From Microbacterium sp. MM2322 (GTDB taxonomy: Bacteria > Actinomycetota > Actinomycetes > Actinomycetales > Microbacteriaceae), in the NCBI RefSeq assembly GCF_964186585.1, contig NZ_OZ075067.1, forward strand, positions 1,612,001 through 1,676,000: 64,000 bases of DNA, given 5' to 3'. Below the pieces are notes generated by a model that was given only the letters and a program-made list of their open reading frames with translations, made no database searches and had not been told where the DNA came from. Positions 8,446-17,079 of the stretch are shown piece by piece. The position numbers and the translations under genes are program-made. Numbering within the stretch: the first letter of the stretch is position 1; every line of letters starts with the position of its first letter.

Positions 8446-9048
8446 GTGACGAGGATCATTGCGGGCGAGGCGGGATCGCTGCCCTTGGCCGTGCCGAGCT
8501 CCGGCACACGGCCGACGAGCGAGCGTGTGCGCGAATCGCTCTTCGGCGCCCTCGAGTCTGCGGACCTCATCCGCGACGCAGCCGTCCTGGACCTCTACGC
8601 GGGCTCCGGAGCACTCGGACTCGAAGCCGTCAGCCGCGGTGCCACGTCGGTCGACCTCGTCGAGCGCGCGCCGCGAGCGGCATCCGTCATCGAACGCAAC
8701 GTGCGCGCCGTCGCGCGGAGCCTTCCGGGACGCCGTCTCGTCGTGCATCGGACGTCGGCCGACGGATTCCTCCGCTCCGCCGGCACCGCGTTCGATCTCG
8801 TGTTCGTCGACCCGCCCTACGACATGCCCGACACCGAAGTCGAAACGACCCTGGGGTTCCTCGTCTCACGCTTGTCCGCCGACGCAGTCGTCGTCCTCGA
8901 GCGGGCGACCCGCTCCGGCGACCCCGCGCTGCCGGACGGCCTCATGGTCGACCGAGCCAAGAAGTACGGCGACACGACCCTGTGGTGGCTCCGCCCTTCG
9001 CAGGCGGAGGGGCCGCCTCAGCCGAGCGTCGAATCCCAGTCCGTGTAG
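8446..9048 (+). CDS. rsmD: 16S rRNA (guanine-966-N2)-methyltransferase
   Basis: RsmD methylates the exocyclic amine of G966 in 16S rRNA in the 30S subunit, using S-adenosylmethionine. The protein is 200 residues from GTG 8446 (MTRIIAGEAGSLPL); the frame extends to ATG 8413, but the N-terminus aligned with the family (RIIAGxxxG) and the leaderless -10 box favour GTG. Motif I LDLYAGSGALGLEAVSRG binds SAM, and the catalytic motif IV is VFVDPPYD (the D/N-P-P-Y/F type). It is convergent with thiL and overlaps its 3' end by 31 bp. Confidence 0.95.
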   Translation: MTRIIAGEAGSLPLAVPSSGTRPTSERVRESLFGALESADLIRDAAVLDLYAGSGALGLEAVSRGATSVDLVERAPRAASVIERNVRAVARSLPGRRLVVHRTSADGFLRSAGTAFDLVFVDPPYDMPDTEVETTLGFLVSRLSADAVVVLERATRSGDPALPDGLMVDRAKKYGDTTLWWLRPSQAEGPPQPSVESQSV

Positions 9049-9989
9049 GGATCCCAGCCGCCGCGCTCCTCGCTCACCGCGCCCTTCACGAGGACGGGCG
9101 ACTCGCCGCGCTCGATCACGCGCCCGATGACCTCGAATCCCGCCGGAGTCGCCCCGGAAGGGAAACACGCGAGTAGTGCGTGGTCCTCCCCGCCCGTCAG
9201 CGCGGCGTCGTCGAGGTCGGCGTCGAGAGAGATCGTCACCCGGGACGCATCCGCGATGCGAGACGCGTCGAGGAGAAGGCCGTCCGAGACGTCCATGAGC
9301 GCCGTCGCTCCTGCGCGCGCGGCGGCGACCCCGAGCTCGACCGGCGGGCGGGGCCGCAACTGCGCGTCGACGTCGTGACGCTCCGCCGGCGACAGCGCGC
9401 CGGTCTCCACGGCGACGGGCGTGCCGTCGGCATCCCGAAAACGCGTGAAGAGGATGCCGAGGCCCCGAGCCGCCGCGCCGAGTTCACCGGCGACGGCCAC
9501 CTCGTCGCCGGGACGTGCGCCCGACCGGAGAACCGGGTCGACCCCGTCGAGCACACCGAGAGCGGTGACGGCGACGGTCAGGGTGTCGGAGATCGTCAGG
9601 TCTCCGCCCTCGACCGCGCACCCCGGTGCGAGTTCCGTAAGGGCGTCACGAAGCCCCGTCGCGAGGTGTTCGACGAAGGCCGCGGGCAGGGAGTCCGGCA
9701 GGGCGAGAGCAACGAGGAGGGCGGTCGGCCGGGCGCCCATCGCCGCCACATCCGCCACGTTGACGGCAGCCGCCTTGAAACCGAGGTCGTACGCGGACGT
9801 CCACGCGAGCCGGAAGTCGGGACCGTGCACGAGCGTGTCGGTCGTCGCGACGATCCGTCCCCCAGGCACTGCAAGGACAGCAGCGTCGTCGCCCGGTCCG
9901 ATCTCCGCCCGTGACGCCGGGCCCAGCACGCCCAGGATGCGGCCCAGCAGGTCCTTCTCGGAGACGTCGCGCACGCGGAGCTCACCCAT
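9018..9989 (-). CDS. thiL: Thiamine-monophosphate kinase
   Basis: Phosphorylates thiamine phosphate to thiamine pyrophosphate, the last step of the pathway. From ATG 9989 the protein is 323 residues, the usual length, beginning MGELRVRDVSEKDLLGRI. The ATP-binding PurM-like N-domain has EIGPGDDAAVLAVPGG, and the Mg-binding MDVSDGLLLDASRIAD motif lies near residue 210. The open frame continues upstream to 10343, but that part is antisense to the lipoprotein gene and is not counted. The 3' end overlaps rsmD by 31 bp. Confidence 0.95.
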   Translation of the reverse strand: MGELRVRDVSEKDLLGRILGVLGPASRAEIGPGDDAAVLAVPGGRIVATTDTLVHGPDFRLAWTSAYDLGFKAAAVNVADVAAMGARPTALLVALALPDSLPAAFVEHLATGLRDALTELAPGCAVEGGDLTISDTLTVAVTALGVLDGVDPVLRSGARPGDEVAVAGELGAAARGLGILFTRFRDADGTPVAVETGALSPAERHDVDAQLRPRPPVELGVAAARAGATALMDVSDGLLLDASRIADASRVTISLDADLDDAALTGGEDHALLACFPSGATPAGFEVIGRVIERGESPVLVKGAVSEERGGWDPYTDWDSTLG

Positions 9990-9995
9990 GCGTCC

Positions 9996-10005
9996 ACGGT
10001 AGCCT
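9996..10005. promoter_or_regulatory. Two outward-facing -10 boxes that overlap by 2 bp (thiL and DUF3515 lipoprotein)
   Basis: On the minus strand TACCGT (9996-10001) lies 6 bases before the thiL ATG at 9989. On the plus strand TAGCCT (10000-10005) lies 6 bases before ATG 10012. The boxes share the TA at 10000-10001, and only 22 bases separate the two start codons. Both transcripts should be leaderless, and the two promoters probably cannot be occupied at once. Confidence 0.5.
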
Positions 10006-10011
10006 GGAGCG

Positions 10012-10488
10012 ATGCCCCGAACCCGCTGGACCGCCGCGCTCGCACTCCTCGTGGCCGGTGTCGCCGCTCTGTCGGGCTGCTCGTCCACTGTTGCCGTCGA
10101 CACGCCGCCGCAGGCCGACGATCTGCGTTGCGCGCAGGTGATGGTCCGGCTTCCAGACGTCCTCGGCGACCAGCAGCGGCGGTGGACCGACGCGCAGTCC
10201 ACCGCGGCGTGGGGAGACCCGACGACCGTCCAATTCGCTTGCGGGGAGAAGCCGCTCGGGCCGACCACCCTGCCGTGCTTCACGGTCGACGGGGTCGACT
10301 GGGTCGTGGACGATTCGCGAGCGCCCCTGTACCGGATCACCACCTACGGGCGGGTGCCCGCAGTCCAGCTCATCATCAACTACGACGCCGTCTCGTCGAG
10401 CGGCCCCGTCTCGGCCGTGAGTCGACTGATCACCAAGCGATTCGAGATCACCGCGAAGTGCGTGGCCCCCTCCGAGACGCAGCCCTGA
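10012..10488 (+). CDS. DUF3515-type lipoprotein
   Basis: A 158-residue secreted protein of unknown function. Residues 1-24 form a lipoprotein signal peptide: an N-terminal Arg pair, a hydrophobic ALALLVAGVAAL core and the lipobox LSGC with the cysteine to be lipidated at residue 23. The mature part has paired cysteines (LRCAQVM, QFACGEK, TLPCFTV, AKCV) in the DUF3515 pattern, probably disulfide-bonded outside the membrane. In Microbacteriaceae this gene typically sits between thiL and ddl, as here. It ends 6 bases from the convergent ddl stop. Confidence 0.8.
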   Translation: MPRTRWTAALALLVAGVAALSGCSSTVAVDTPPQADDLRCAQVMVRLPDVLGDQQRRWTDAQSTAAWGDPTTVQFACGEKPLGPTTLPCFTVDGVDWVVDDSRAPLYRITTYGRVPAVQLIINYDAVSSSGPVSAVSRLITKRFEITAKCVAPSETQP

Positions 10489-10494
10489 CGAGCG

Positions 10495-11574
10495 TCAGCG
10501 TGCGAGTTCGATCAGTTCAGTGATGAGGTCGGGATAGCTCATCCCGCTCTGGATCCAGCACGTCGGGAACATCGAGATCGGGGTGAAGCCCGGCATGGTG
10601 TTCACCTCATTGACGAAGAACTCGGTGCCCGTGTAGAAGAAGTCGACGCGGGACAGCCCTTGACCGCCGACGGCCTCGAACGCCTGCGCTGCGATCCGTT
10701 GCATCTCGCGCAGTTCGCCGTCGTGCAGGTCGGCAGGACAGACGAGATCGATTCCGGGGGCGCCGAGGTACTTCGCTTCGAAGTCGTAGAAGTCCCGCCC
10801 GCTGACGACGATCTCTCCCGCGACGCTGACGCGAGGGTCCCCGTCGTCACGTCCCTGCAGCACACCGCACTCGACCTCGCGGCCGACCACCGCCTGCTCG
10901 ACCAGAACGCTCGTGTCCTCGTCGAACGCGACGTCGAGGGCGGCATCCAATTCGTCCCACGCCGAGACTTTCGAGACTCCGACGCTCGAGCCCGCACGAG
11001 CGGGCTTCACGAAGACGGGCAAACCGAGGGCTCGCACGCGTCGGCGCCACAGGTCGTCGTCGCGCTCGAGAGCGGCGCGGGTGAGAGTGACCCACGGGAC
11101 GACGGGGACTCCCGCCGCACGCAGCACGCTTTTCGTCGTGTGCTTGTCCATCCCGATCGCGGACATGAGCAGCCCCGCACCCACGTAGGGCAGATCGAGC
11201 AGCTCCAGGAAGCCCTGCACGGTGCCGTCCTCGCCGAACCGGCCGTGGAGGATCGGGAAGACCACGTCGATGTCGCCGAGCGACTCCACGGTCCCATCCG
11301 GGCGGCGAACCGACAGCGTCCGGTGGGCGGTGGAATCCGGCCACACGATGCGCGTGCCGTTGTCGACGACCTCCGGGAGGCGCTCGGGGACGAGCGCGAA
11401 CTTGTCGGGATCGTCGTCCTCCAGGACGAAGGCACCCTCGCGCGTGATCCCGACCGGGATCACACGGTAGCGGTCACGATCGATCGCCCGCAGCACCCCG
11501 CCCGCCGTGGCGGAACTGATCGAATGCTCGCTGGATCGCCCGCCGAAAAGCAGAACCACTGCCGCCTGAACCAT
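10495..11574 (-). CDS. ddl: D-alanine--D-alanine ligase
   Basis: ATP-grasp enzyme that joins two D-alanines for the peptidoglycan precursor. From ATG 11574 the protein is 359 residues, beginning MVQAAVVLLFGGRSSEHSIS; the start is supported by GAGGAGAGG 8-10 bases upstream, while ATG 11607 is an alternative inside gpsA. ATP-grasp motifs are VFVKPARAGSSVGVSKV, the DAR-like stretch LSRVDFFYT and the metal ligands in FFVNEVNTMPGFTP. It is the last gene of the murA-plsC-gpsA-ddl run. Unusually, the frame of gpsA extends about 100 bases into this gene. Confidence 0.96.
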   Translation of the reverse strand: MVQAAVVLLFGGRSSEHSISSATAGGVLRAIDRDRYRVIPVGITREGAFVLEDDDPDKFALVPERLPEVVDNGTRIVWPDSTAHRTLSVRRPDGTVESLGDIDVVFPILHGRFGEDGTVQGFLELLDLPYVGAGLLMSAIGMDKHTTKSVLRAAGVPVVPWVTLTRAALERDDDLWRRRVRALGLPVFVKPARAGSSVGVSKVSAWDELDAALDVAFDEDTSVLVEQAVVGREVECGVLQGRDDGDPRVSVAGEIVVSGRDFYDFEAKYLGAPGIDLVCPADLHDGELREMQRIAAQAFEAVGGQGLSRVDFFYTGTEFFVNEVNTMPGFTPISMFPTCWIQSGMSYPDLITELIELAR

Positions 11575-12622
11575 TCTGAGTCCTCTCCTCGGTGGGCTCG
11601 TCGTCATCCGTCGTGAGATGCGGTGCGATGTCGCGCGGGTTCATGGTGCCGTCGAGCACCATCTTGACCTGCTCGACGATCGGCATCTGGACGCCGGCGG
11701 CTTTCGCCAGCTGCAGAATGGGAGCGACGGAAGCGAGTCCCTCGGCCGTCTGATCCATCTGCTTGACGACTTCGGTGAAGCTGTACCCCTGCCCGAGCAG
11801 GCGGCCAGCGGTGTTGTTGCGGCTCAGCGGCGACTGGCACGTCGCGATGAGGTCACCGAGTCCGGCGAGTCCCTGCAACGTCTCGGGGCGAGCACCCTGC
11901 GCCACCGCGAAGTCGGTCATCTCGACCAGACCGCGCGTGATGATCGACGCCTTCGTGTTCTCGCCGTAGCCGACGCCGTCGACGATGCCGATCGCGACGG
12001 CGATGAGGTTCTTCAGCACCCCGCCGAATTCGGTGCCGATCACATCAGTGTTGACGAAGGTCCGGAAGTAGCGGTTGCGCGCGAGACGCGCCACCGCTTC
12101 TGCGGTCTCTTGGCTCGACGATGAGATGACGGCGGCGGTGGGATGCTGCCGCGCGATCTCGAGGGCGAGGTTGGGACCGGATGCCACGGCGATCCGGTCG
12201 GGATCGCACTGCAGCTCCTGCTCGAGGACCTGGCTCATGCGGAGCCCGGTCTTCTTCTCGACGCCCTTCATGAGCGAGACGATCGGGGCATCGCCCCGGC
12301 CGATGAGAGGGCGGACCGCTTTCAGATTCTGACGGAGGGCTTGGCTGGAGATCGCGATGTAGACCTGCGTCGCACCATCGAGGGCCTCGTCGAGGTGATG
12401 CGTGGCGGAGAGACCACGGGGGAGGTTGATCCCCGGCAGATACTGCGTGTTCCGCTTGCCCTCGCGGATCTCATGTGCGAGCTCGGCGCGGCGCGCCCAC
12501 ATCATCACGTCCGCGCCGCCGTCGGCGAGGACCTTGCCGAACGTCGTCCCCCAGCTCCCGGAGCCGAGAACGGCGACACGCGGGCCGGCGACGTCGCGGC
12601 GGGGAGCTTCCCTAGGAGTCAA
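11474..12622 (-). CDS. gpsA: Glycerol-3-phosphate dehydrogenase [NAD(P)+]
   Basis: Reduces dihydroxyacetone phosphate to sn-glycerol-3-phosphate for phospholipid synthesis. The Rossmann motif is VLGSGSWGTTFGKVLADGG, and the later motifs SLMKGVE and FGGVLKNLIAVAIGIVDGVGYGENTKA carry the active-site Lys residues. I chose the TTG at 12622 (TPREAPRRDVAGP...), just before the plsC stop; no ATG or GTG is nearer. From there the protein is 382 residues, longer than the usual 335-350, because the frame stays open about 100 bases inside ddl with low-complexity residues. The real terminus could be earlier if a sequence error exists near 11574. Confidence 0.93.
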   Translation of the reverse strand: MTPREAPRRDVAGPRVAVLGSGSWGTTFGKVLADGGADVMMWARRAELAHEIREGKRNTQYLPGINLPRGLSATHHLDEALDGATQVYIAISSQALRQNLKAVRPLIGRGDAPIVSLMKGVEKKTGLRMSQVLEQELQCDPDRIAVASGPNLALEIARQHPTAAVISSSSQETAEAVARLARNRYFRTFVNTDVIGTEFGGVLKNLIAVAIGIVDGVGYGENTKASIITRGLVEMTDFAVAQGARPETLQGLAGLGDLIATCQSPLSRNNTAGRLLGQGYSFTEVVKQMDQTAEGLASVAPILQLAKAAGVQMPIVEQVKMVLDGTMNPRDIAPHLTTDDDEPTEERTQNGSGGSGSAFRRAIQRAFDQFRHGGRGAAGDRS

Positions 12623-13382
12623 GACGCCCCGTTTCGTTCTGTCCGTGCTTCGCGGGGTTCCAGCGCTCCGCGGGAGGCTCTTCGTTCCGCAGGCGCCCGA
12701 GGAGGATCGAGATGTCGCGCATGATGGCGTCCGTCGCGGCGACGAGGGTCGCGGGTGTCGTGTCGGTGAAACCCGACAGGTCGACAGGCGGGCCGACGAG
12801 CACGCGGATACGACGGCGCGGTGGCCAGAGACGGAGCCGTCCGTAGCGCGGCAGGATCTCCTGGACTCCCCACGTCGCGACGGGGATGACCGGAAGGGTC
12901 TCCGTCGGGGCGAGGGCGAGTCGTACGGCACCCGTCTTGCCGCGCATGGGCCACATGTCCGGGTCGCGGGTGAGCGACCCCTCGGGATAGACGATGACGC
13001 CGCTCTGCGCGGCGACGAGGGCATTGGACTGCGCCATCGTCTGTTTCGCGGCCGCGGAATTGGATGCCCGTGCCACCGGGATCATGCCCGTCGCGCGCAG
13101 CAACCACCCCAGGACGGGAACCTTGAACAGGCTCTCCTTCGCCATGAACCGCGGCGCACGCCCCATCCGCCAGGTGGCGACAGCGACGATCACCGGGTCG
13201 AATTCGCTGTAGTGGTTGGGTGCCAGAACGTAGGGCCCCTCGAGGGGAAGGTTCTCCGCCCCCTCGATCTCGATCTTGGCGAACCACGCCGTAGCAGGGA
13301 TCACGATCATGGCAGCCGGCCAGAAGACGCTCGGCTTCCTCTTCTCGGCCGACGCTCGGCGGCGAGGACTCACCCGCGTCAC
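12612..13382 (-). CDS. plsC: 1-acyl-sn-glycerol-3-phosphate acyltransferase (PlsC-type)
   Basis: Probably acylates lysophosphatidic acid to phosphatidic acid at the membrane. The 256-residue protein has an N-terminal hydrophobic stretch (residues 21-33) and the acyltransferase motif NHYSEFD (the H-x4-D catalytic pair) near residue 56, then FMAKESLF, and the downstream motif YPEGSLTRDPDMWP (EGS/T type). Members of this family differ in acceptor, so the exact substrate is inferred. It begins 4 bases inside murA's end and precedes gpsA, which makes the glycerol-3-phosphate that feeds the pathway. Confidence 0.9.
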   Translation of the reverse strand: MTRVSPRRRASAEKRKPSVFWPAAMIVIPATAWFAKIEIEGAENLPLEGPYVLAPNHYSEFDPVIVAVATWRMGRAPRFMAKESLFKVPVLGWLLRATGMIPVARASNSAAAKQTMAQSNALVAAQSGVIVYPEGSLTRDPDMWPMRGKTGAVRLALAPTETLPVIPVATWGVQEILPRYGRLRLWPPRRRIRVLVGPPVDLSGFTDTTPATLVAATDAIMRDISILLGRLRNEEPPAERWNPAKHGQNETGRLDS

Positions 13383-14743
13383 TCCGTGACGTCGAAGTCG
13401 GCGCCGAGATCCGTCAGCTTCTCGAGGAACTTCTCGTACCCCCGGCGAATGATCCCGATGTTGCGGACGGTCGATTCGCCCTCAGCGGCCAGCGCGGCGA
13501 TGACGTAGGAGTATCCGCCACGCAGATCGGGCACGACGACGTCGGCGCCGCGAAGCGGGGTCGGTCCGTTGATCACTGCGGCCTGCTCGAGTGCACGCCG
13601 CGGAACACGACGCTCCGAGCTCGCGATGCCGTCGGGGTGCACGACGATGTCGGCGCCCATCTGGACGAGCGCACGAGTGAACCCGAGCCGGTTCTCGTAG
13701 ACGGTCTCGTGGACCACGGACGTGCCCTCGGCCTGCGTCAGCGCCACGATGAGGGGCTGCTGCCAGTCCGTCATGAACCCGGGATGCACGTCGGTTTCGA
13801 CCATCACCGGCTTCAGCGCACCGCCGCGGCGGAAACGGATGCCGTCCTCGGCGATGTCGAAGTCGCCGCCGACTTTGCGGAACACGTTCAAGAAGGTCAG
13901 CATCTCCTGCTGCTTCGCGCCGCCGACGAAGATGTCGCCGTCTGTCGCAAGGGCCGCTGCCGCCCAGGAGGCGGCCTCGTTGCGATCGAAGATCGCACGG
14001 TGGTCGTAGCCGCGGAGGGAGTCGACGCCCTCGATGAAGATCACGCGGTTCGGCTCGTAGGAGATGATCGCGCCCATCTTCTGGAGGACGGCGATCAGGT
14101 CCATGATCTCGGGCTCGATCGCCGCGTTCCGCAGCTCGGTCGTGCCCTTCGCACGGACGGCCGTGAGGAGGACCTGCTCGGTCGCGCCGACGCTCGGGTA
14201 CGGGAGCTCGATGTTCGCGCCGTGCAGTCCGCCCGGTGCCGACAGCCGGATGCCGCTCGGCAGCTTGTCGACGATGGCGCCGAACGAGCGCAGCGCATCG
14301 AGGTGGAAGTCGATCGGGCGGTCCCCGATGCGGCATCCGCCGAGGTCCGGGATGAAGGCCTGTCCGAGGAGGTGCAGCAGCGGACCGCAGAACAGGATCG
14401 GGATGCGGGAAGCACCGGCGTGGGCGTCGATCTCCTCCATGTGCGCCGAGACGGCGCCGCTCGGGTCGAGCCGGAGCACGCCGTCCTCAAGGTCCTCGAC
14501 GCGGACGCCGTGGACCTCGAGGAGCGAGCGCACCACGTGGACGTCGCTGATGTCCGGAACGTCACGCAGGATGCTGGCGGTTTCACCCAGAAGAGCGGCG
14601 ACCATCGCCTTCGTGGCGAGGTTCTTCGCCCCCTTCACCTCGACCCGACCGCGCAGCGGTCGTCCGCCGCGGATCCGGAGCGTCTGACCGGAGCTGCCGC
14701 CGCTGGCGGGGGTCGACGCGGAGTCGCTGAGAAGTGTGTTCAT
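13379..14743 (-). CDS. murA: UDP-N-acetylglucosamine 1-carboxyvinyltransferase
   Basis: First committed step of peptidoglycan synthesis: transfers enolpyruvate from PEP to UDP-GlcNAc. From ATG 14743 the protein is 454 residues; ATG 14758 is five codons upstream, but GAGGT eight bases before 14743 favours the shorter start. The fosfomycin-sensitive active-site cysteine is present as GGCRIGDRP (Cys near residue 137), so intrinsic fosfomycin resistance by a Cys-to-Asp change is not expected. The N-terminal KGAKNLATKA supplies the PEP/UDP-sugar lysine. It overlaps plsC by 4 bases. Confidence 0.96.
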   Translation of the reverse strand: MNTLLSDSASTPASGGSSGQTLRIRGGRPLRGRVEVKGAKNLATKAMVAALLGETASILRDVPDISDVHVVRSLLEVHGVRVEDLEDGVLRLDPSGAVSAHMEEIDAHAGASRIPILFCGPLLHLLGQAFIPDLGGCRIGDRPIDFHLDALRSFGAIVDKLPSGIRLSAPGGLHGANIELPYPSVGATEQVLLTAVRAKGTTELRNAAIEPEIMDLIAVLQKMGAIISYEPNRVIFIEGVDSLRGYDHRAIFDRNEAASWAAAALATDGDIFVGGAKQQEMLTFLNVFRKVGGDFDIAEDGIRFRRGGALKPVMVETDVHPGFMTDWQQPLIVALTQAEGTSVVHETVYENRLGFTRALVQMGADIVVHPDGIASSERRVPRRALEQAAVINGPTPLRGADVVVPDLRGGYSYVIAALAAEGESTVRNIGIIRRGYEKFLEKLTDLGADFDVTE

Positions 14744-14809
14744 GGGATGGGACCTCATTACTGGTGTCGAGGAAGCGTGGTCGGCCCCGTTGTGCGGGGC
14801 ACTGGCCGA

Positions 14810-15406
14810 TCAGCGGACGGGGAGGGTCCGCGGCCGCCACGCCTCGCGGCGCGCCTCGAATTGTGCGATCTGATCTTCGCTACGCAGGGTGAGCCCGATG
14901 TCGTCGAGCCCTTCGAGAAGCCGCCACCTAGTGTAATCGTCGATGTCGAAGGAGGCCTGGAGGTCGCCGACCTGCACCGTCCGTGTCTCCAGATCGACCG
15001 TGATCTCCCGCCCGGGTTCGGCTTCGAGAGCCGCCCAGATCGCTTCGAGGACGTCCTCGGTGACGACGCCGGTGACGAGGCCCTGCTTGCCCGAGTTCCC
15101 GCGGAAGATATCGGCGAACTTGGTGCTGAGGACGACGCGGAATCCGAAGTCGCGAAGCGCCCAGACGGCGTGCTCGCGGCTCGAGCCGGTGCCGAAGTCC
15201 GGGCCGGCCACCAGGACGGATGCGCCGCGGTAGGCATCCTGGTTGAGGATGAACTCGGGGTCCTGCCGCCAGTTGGCGAACAGCGCGTCCTCGAAGCCCG
15301 TCTTGGTGACGCGCTTGAGGTAGACCGCGGGGATGATCTGGTCGGTGTCGACGGCGGAGCGCTTCAGCGGCACGCCGACGCCGGTGTGGCGGGTGAACTT
15401 GTCCAT
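14810..15406 (-). CDS. leuD: 3-isopropylmalate dehydratase, small subunit
   Basis: With LeuC it isomerises 2-isopropylmalate to 3-isopropylmalate in leucine synthesis. The 198-residue swivel-domain protein begins [30 protein letters not shown], and has the substrate-binding loop [13 protein letters not shown] near residue 71. Its ATG 15406 lies 1 base after the leuC stop, so the two are translated together. It precedes murA by 67 bases. Confidence 0.97.
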   Translation of the reverse strand: MDKFTRHTGVGVPLKRSAVDTDQIIPAVYLKRVTKTGFEDALFANWRQDPEFILNQDAYRGASVLVAGPDFGTGSSREHAVWALRDFGFRVVLSTKFADIFRGNSGKQGLVTGVVTEDVLEAIWAALEAEPGREITVDLETRTVQVGDLQASFDIDDYTRWRLLEGLDDIGLTLRSEDQIAQFEARREAWRPRTLPVR

Positions 15407-15407
15407 G

Positions 15408-16850
15408 TCAGACCTCCGTCAGGGCGAGTGCGTCGAGATCGCTGGGGCTCGCGAGGCGGCCGAGCACGGCCGTCGCCGCGGCGACCTGGGGCGAGACGAG
15501 GTGGGTGCGTCCGCCCTTGCCCTGGCGCCCCTCGAAGTTGCGGTTGCTCGTGGACGCGCAGCGCTCCCCCGGGGCGAGCTGGTCCGGGTTCATGCCGAGA
15601 CACATCGAGCACCCTGCGAAACGCCACTCGGCCCCGAAGTCGGTGAAGACCTTGTCGAGTCCCTCCGCCTCCGCCTCGAGGCGGACGCGAGCGGACCCGG
15701 GGACCACCATCACGCGGACGCCCTCGGCCTTGGTCCGACCCTGCACGATCGAGGCGAACTGGCGCAGGTCCTCGATGCGGCTGTTCGTGCACGAGCCCAT
15801 GAAGACGGCATCCACCGGCACCTCCTTCAGAGGCGTACCCGGCGCGAGGTCCATGTACTCGAGGGCGCGTTCGGCCGCCGCTCGCTCGTTGGGCTCGGTC
15901 ATCGCGGCGGGGTCGGGGACGATGCCGCTCAGCATGACGCCCTGTCCGGGGTTCGTCCCCCACGTGACGAACGGCTCCAGCTCATCGGCGTCGAGGAAGA
16001 CCTCGGCGTCGTAGGCGGCGCCCTCGTCGGACGGGAGCGTCCGCCAGTAGGCGACAGCCTCGTCCCAGTCGGCGCCCTGGGGCGCGTGAGGCTTGTCCTT
16101 GACGTACGCGAACGTCGTCTCGTCGGGCGCGATCATGCCCGCGCGGGCACCGGCTTCGATCGACATATTGCACATCGTCATCCGGCCCTCCATCGAGAGC
16201 GAACGGATCGCCGAGCCGCGGAACTCGAGCACGTAGCCCTGGCCCCCGTTGGCACCGATCTTCGCGATGATCGCGAGGATGACGTCTTTCGCGCTCACCC
16301 CCGGCTTCAACGTGCCCTCGACGGTGATGGCCATCGTCTTGAACGGCTTGAGCGGCAGGGTCTGCGTCGCCAGCACGTGCTCGACTTCGCTCGTGCCGAT
16401 GCCGAATGCCATCGCGCCGAACGCGCCGTGCGTGGAGGTGTGCGAGTCGCCGCAGACGACGGTGATGCCCGGCATCGTCAGGCCCAGCTGGGGCCCCACG
16501 ACGTGGACGATGCCCTGTTCCTTGTCGCCCAACGAGTGCAGCCGGACGCCGAACTCCGCGGCGTTGCGGCGAAGCGTCTCGATCTGGGTGCGGCTCGTGA
16601 GGTCGGCGATCGGCTTGTCGATCTCGAGGGTCGGAGTGTTGTGATCCTCGGTCGCGATCGTGAGGTCGAGACGCCGGACGGGGCGCCCCTCGGCACGCAG
16701 GCCGTCGAATGCCTGCGGGCTGGTCACCTCGTGCACGAGGTGGAGGTCGATGTAGATGAGGTCGGGACTGCCGCCCTCACCCTTCACGACCAGATGGTCG
16801 TCCCACACCTTCTCGGCGAGGGTCCGCGGACGGTCGGGAATCGTGCTCAT
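15408..16850 (-). CDS. leuC: 3-isopropylmalate dehydratase, large subunit
   Basis: The [4Fe-4S]-bearing subunit of isopropylmalate isomerase, 480 residues. Motifs include the aconitase-type [16 protein letters not shown] and the cluster cysteines [12 protein letters not shown] and [21 protein letters not shown] ribosome-binding site precedes ATG 16850. Upstream (minus strand, 16851-16960) lies a transcribed leader of about 100 bases that holds a short Leu-Leu-Ile ORF and an 11-bp hairpin, suggesting leucine attenuation. Order and direction are leuC-leuD. Confidence 0.97.
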   Translation of the reverse strand: MSTIPDRPRTLAEKVWDDHLVVKGEGGSPDLIYIDLHLVHEVTSPQAFDGLRAEGRPVRRLDLTIATEDHNTPTLEIDKPIADLTSRTQIETLRRNAAEFGVRLHSLGDKEQGIVHVVGPQLGLTMPGITVVCGDSHTSTHGAFGAMAFGIGTSEVEHVLATQTLPLKPFKTMAITVEGTLKPGVSAKDVILAIIAKIGANGGQGYVLEFRGSAIRSLSMEGRMTMCNMSIEAGARAGMIAPDETTFAYVKDKPHAPQGADWDEAVAYWRTLPSDEGAAYDAEVFLDADELEPFVTWGTNPGQGVMLSGIVPDPAAMTEPNERAAAERALEYMDLAPGTPLKEVPVDAVFMGSCTNSRIEDLRQFASIVQGRTKAEGVRVMVVPGSARVRLEAEAEGLDKVFTDFGAEWRFAGCSMCLGMNPDQLAPGERCASTSNRNFEGRQGKGGRTHLVSPQVAAATAVLGRLASPSDLDALALTEV

Positions 16851-16887
16851 GGTGTCTCCTGATGTCGGATGGCGCCCGCGACAGCCT

Positions 16888-16926
16888 CCGCGACGAGAGA
16901 GGGCTCAGATCGAGGTCTCGTCGCGG
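16888..16926 (-). promoter_or_regulatory. Hairpin in the leuC leader (candidate attenuator)
   Basis: An 11-bp perfect inverted repeat CCGCGACGAGA/TCTCGTCGCGG with a 17-base loop lies in the leuC 5' leader. The upstream arm, read in the transcript, begins five bases after the Ile codon of the small leader ORF (CTC CTT ATC), and the ORF stop is in the loop. No U-run follows, so it is not a standard intrinsic terminator. Confidence 0.4.
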
Positions 16927-16952
16927 CCGATAAGGAGTCGAGCGGTCCGCAC
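16905..16952 (-). CDS. Candidate leucine leader peptide (leuL-like), 15 residues
   Basis: From GTG 16952 the minus strand reads MRTARLLIGRDETSI and stops at TGA 16907-16905, about 55 bases before leuC. Three consecutive regulatory-type codons, CTC CTT ATC (Leu-Leu-Ile), include CTT, a rare codon in this GC-rich sequence. Stalling there would cover the 5' arm of the adjacent hairpin. I see no strong ribosome-binding site; GATAGT at about 16964-16969 could be a -10 box giving a short leader. Inference only. Confidence 0.35.
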   Translation of the reverse strand: MRTARLLIGRDETSI

Positions 16953-17079
16953 GGCGTCAGACTATCACCGGCTCACCGGCGACGTGTCGGCCCGGCTCTC
17001 CGTAACACCGCGTCTCACGACGCTCCCCCACCAGGGCCACCGTGGCACGCTGTGGGGTCTGAGGGACAGGAGACCGGAG

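Noticed and set aside
10344..10488. thiL start farther upstream at 10343
   Set aside because: It would overlap the lipoprotein gene antisense and has no family similarity; the leaderless ATG at 9989 fits the N-terminus of ThiL.
12622..13024. gpsA N-terminal extension of 134 residues
   Set aside because: The frame overlaps plsC on the same strand, lacks similarity to the family and has no start signal; the TTG at 12622 fits the known N-terminus.
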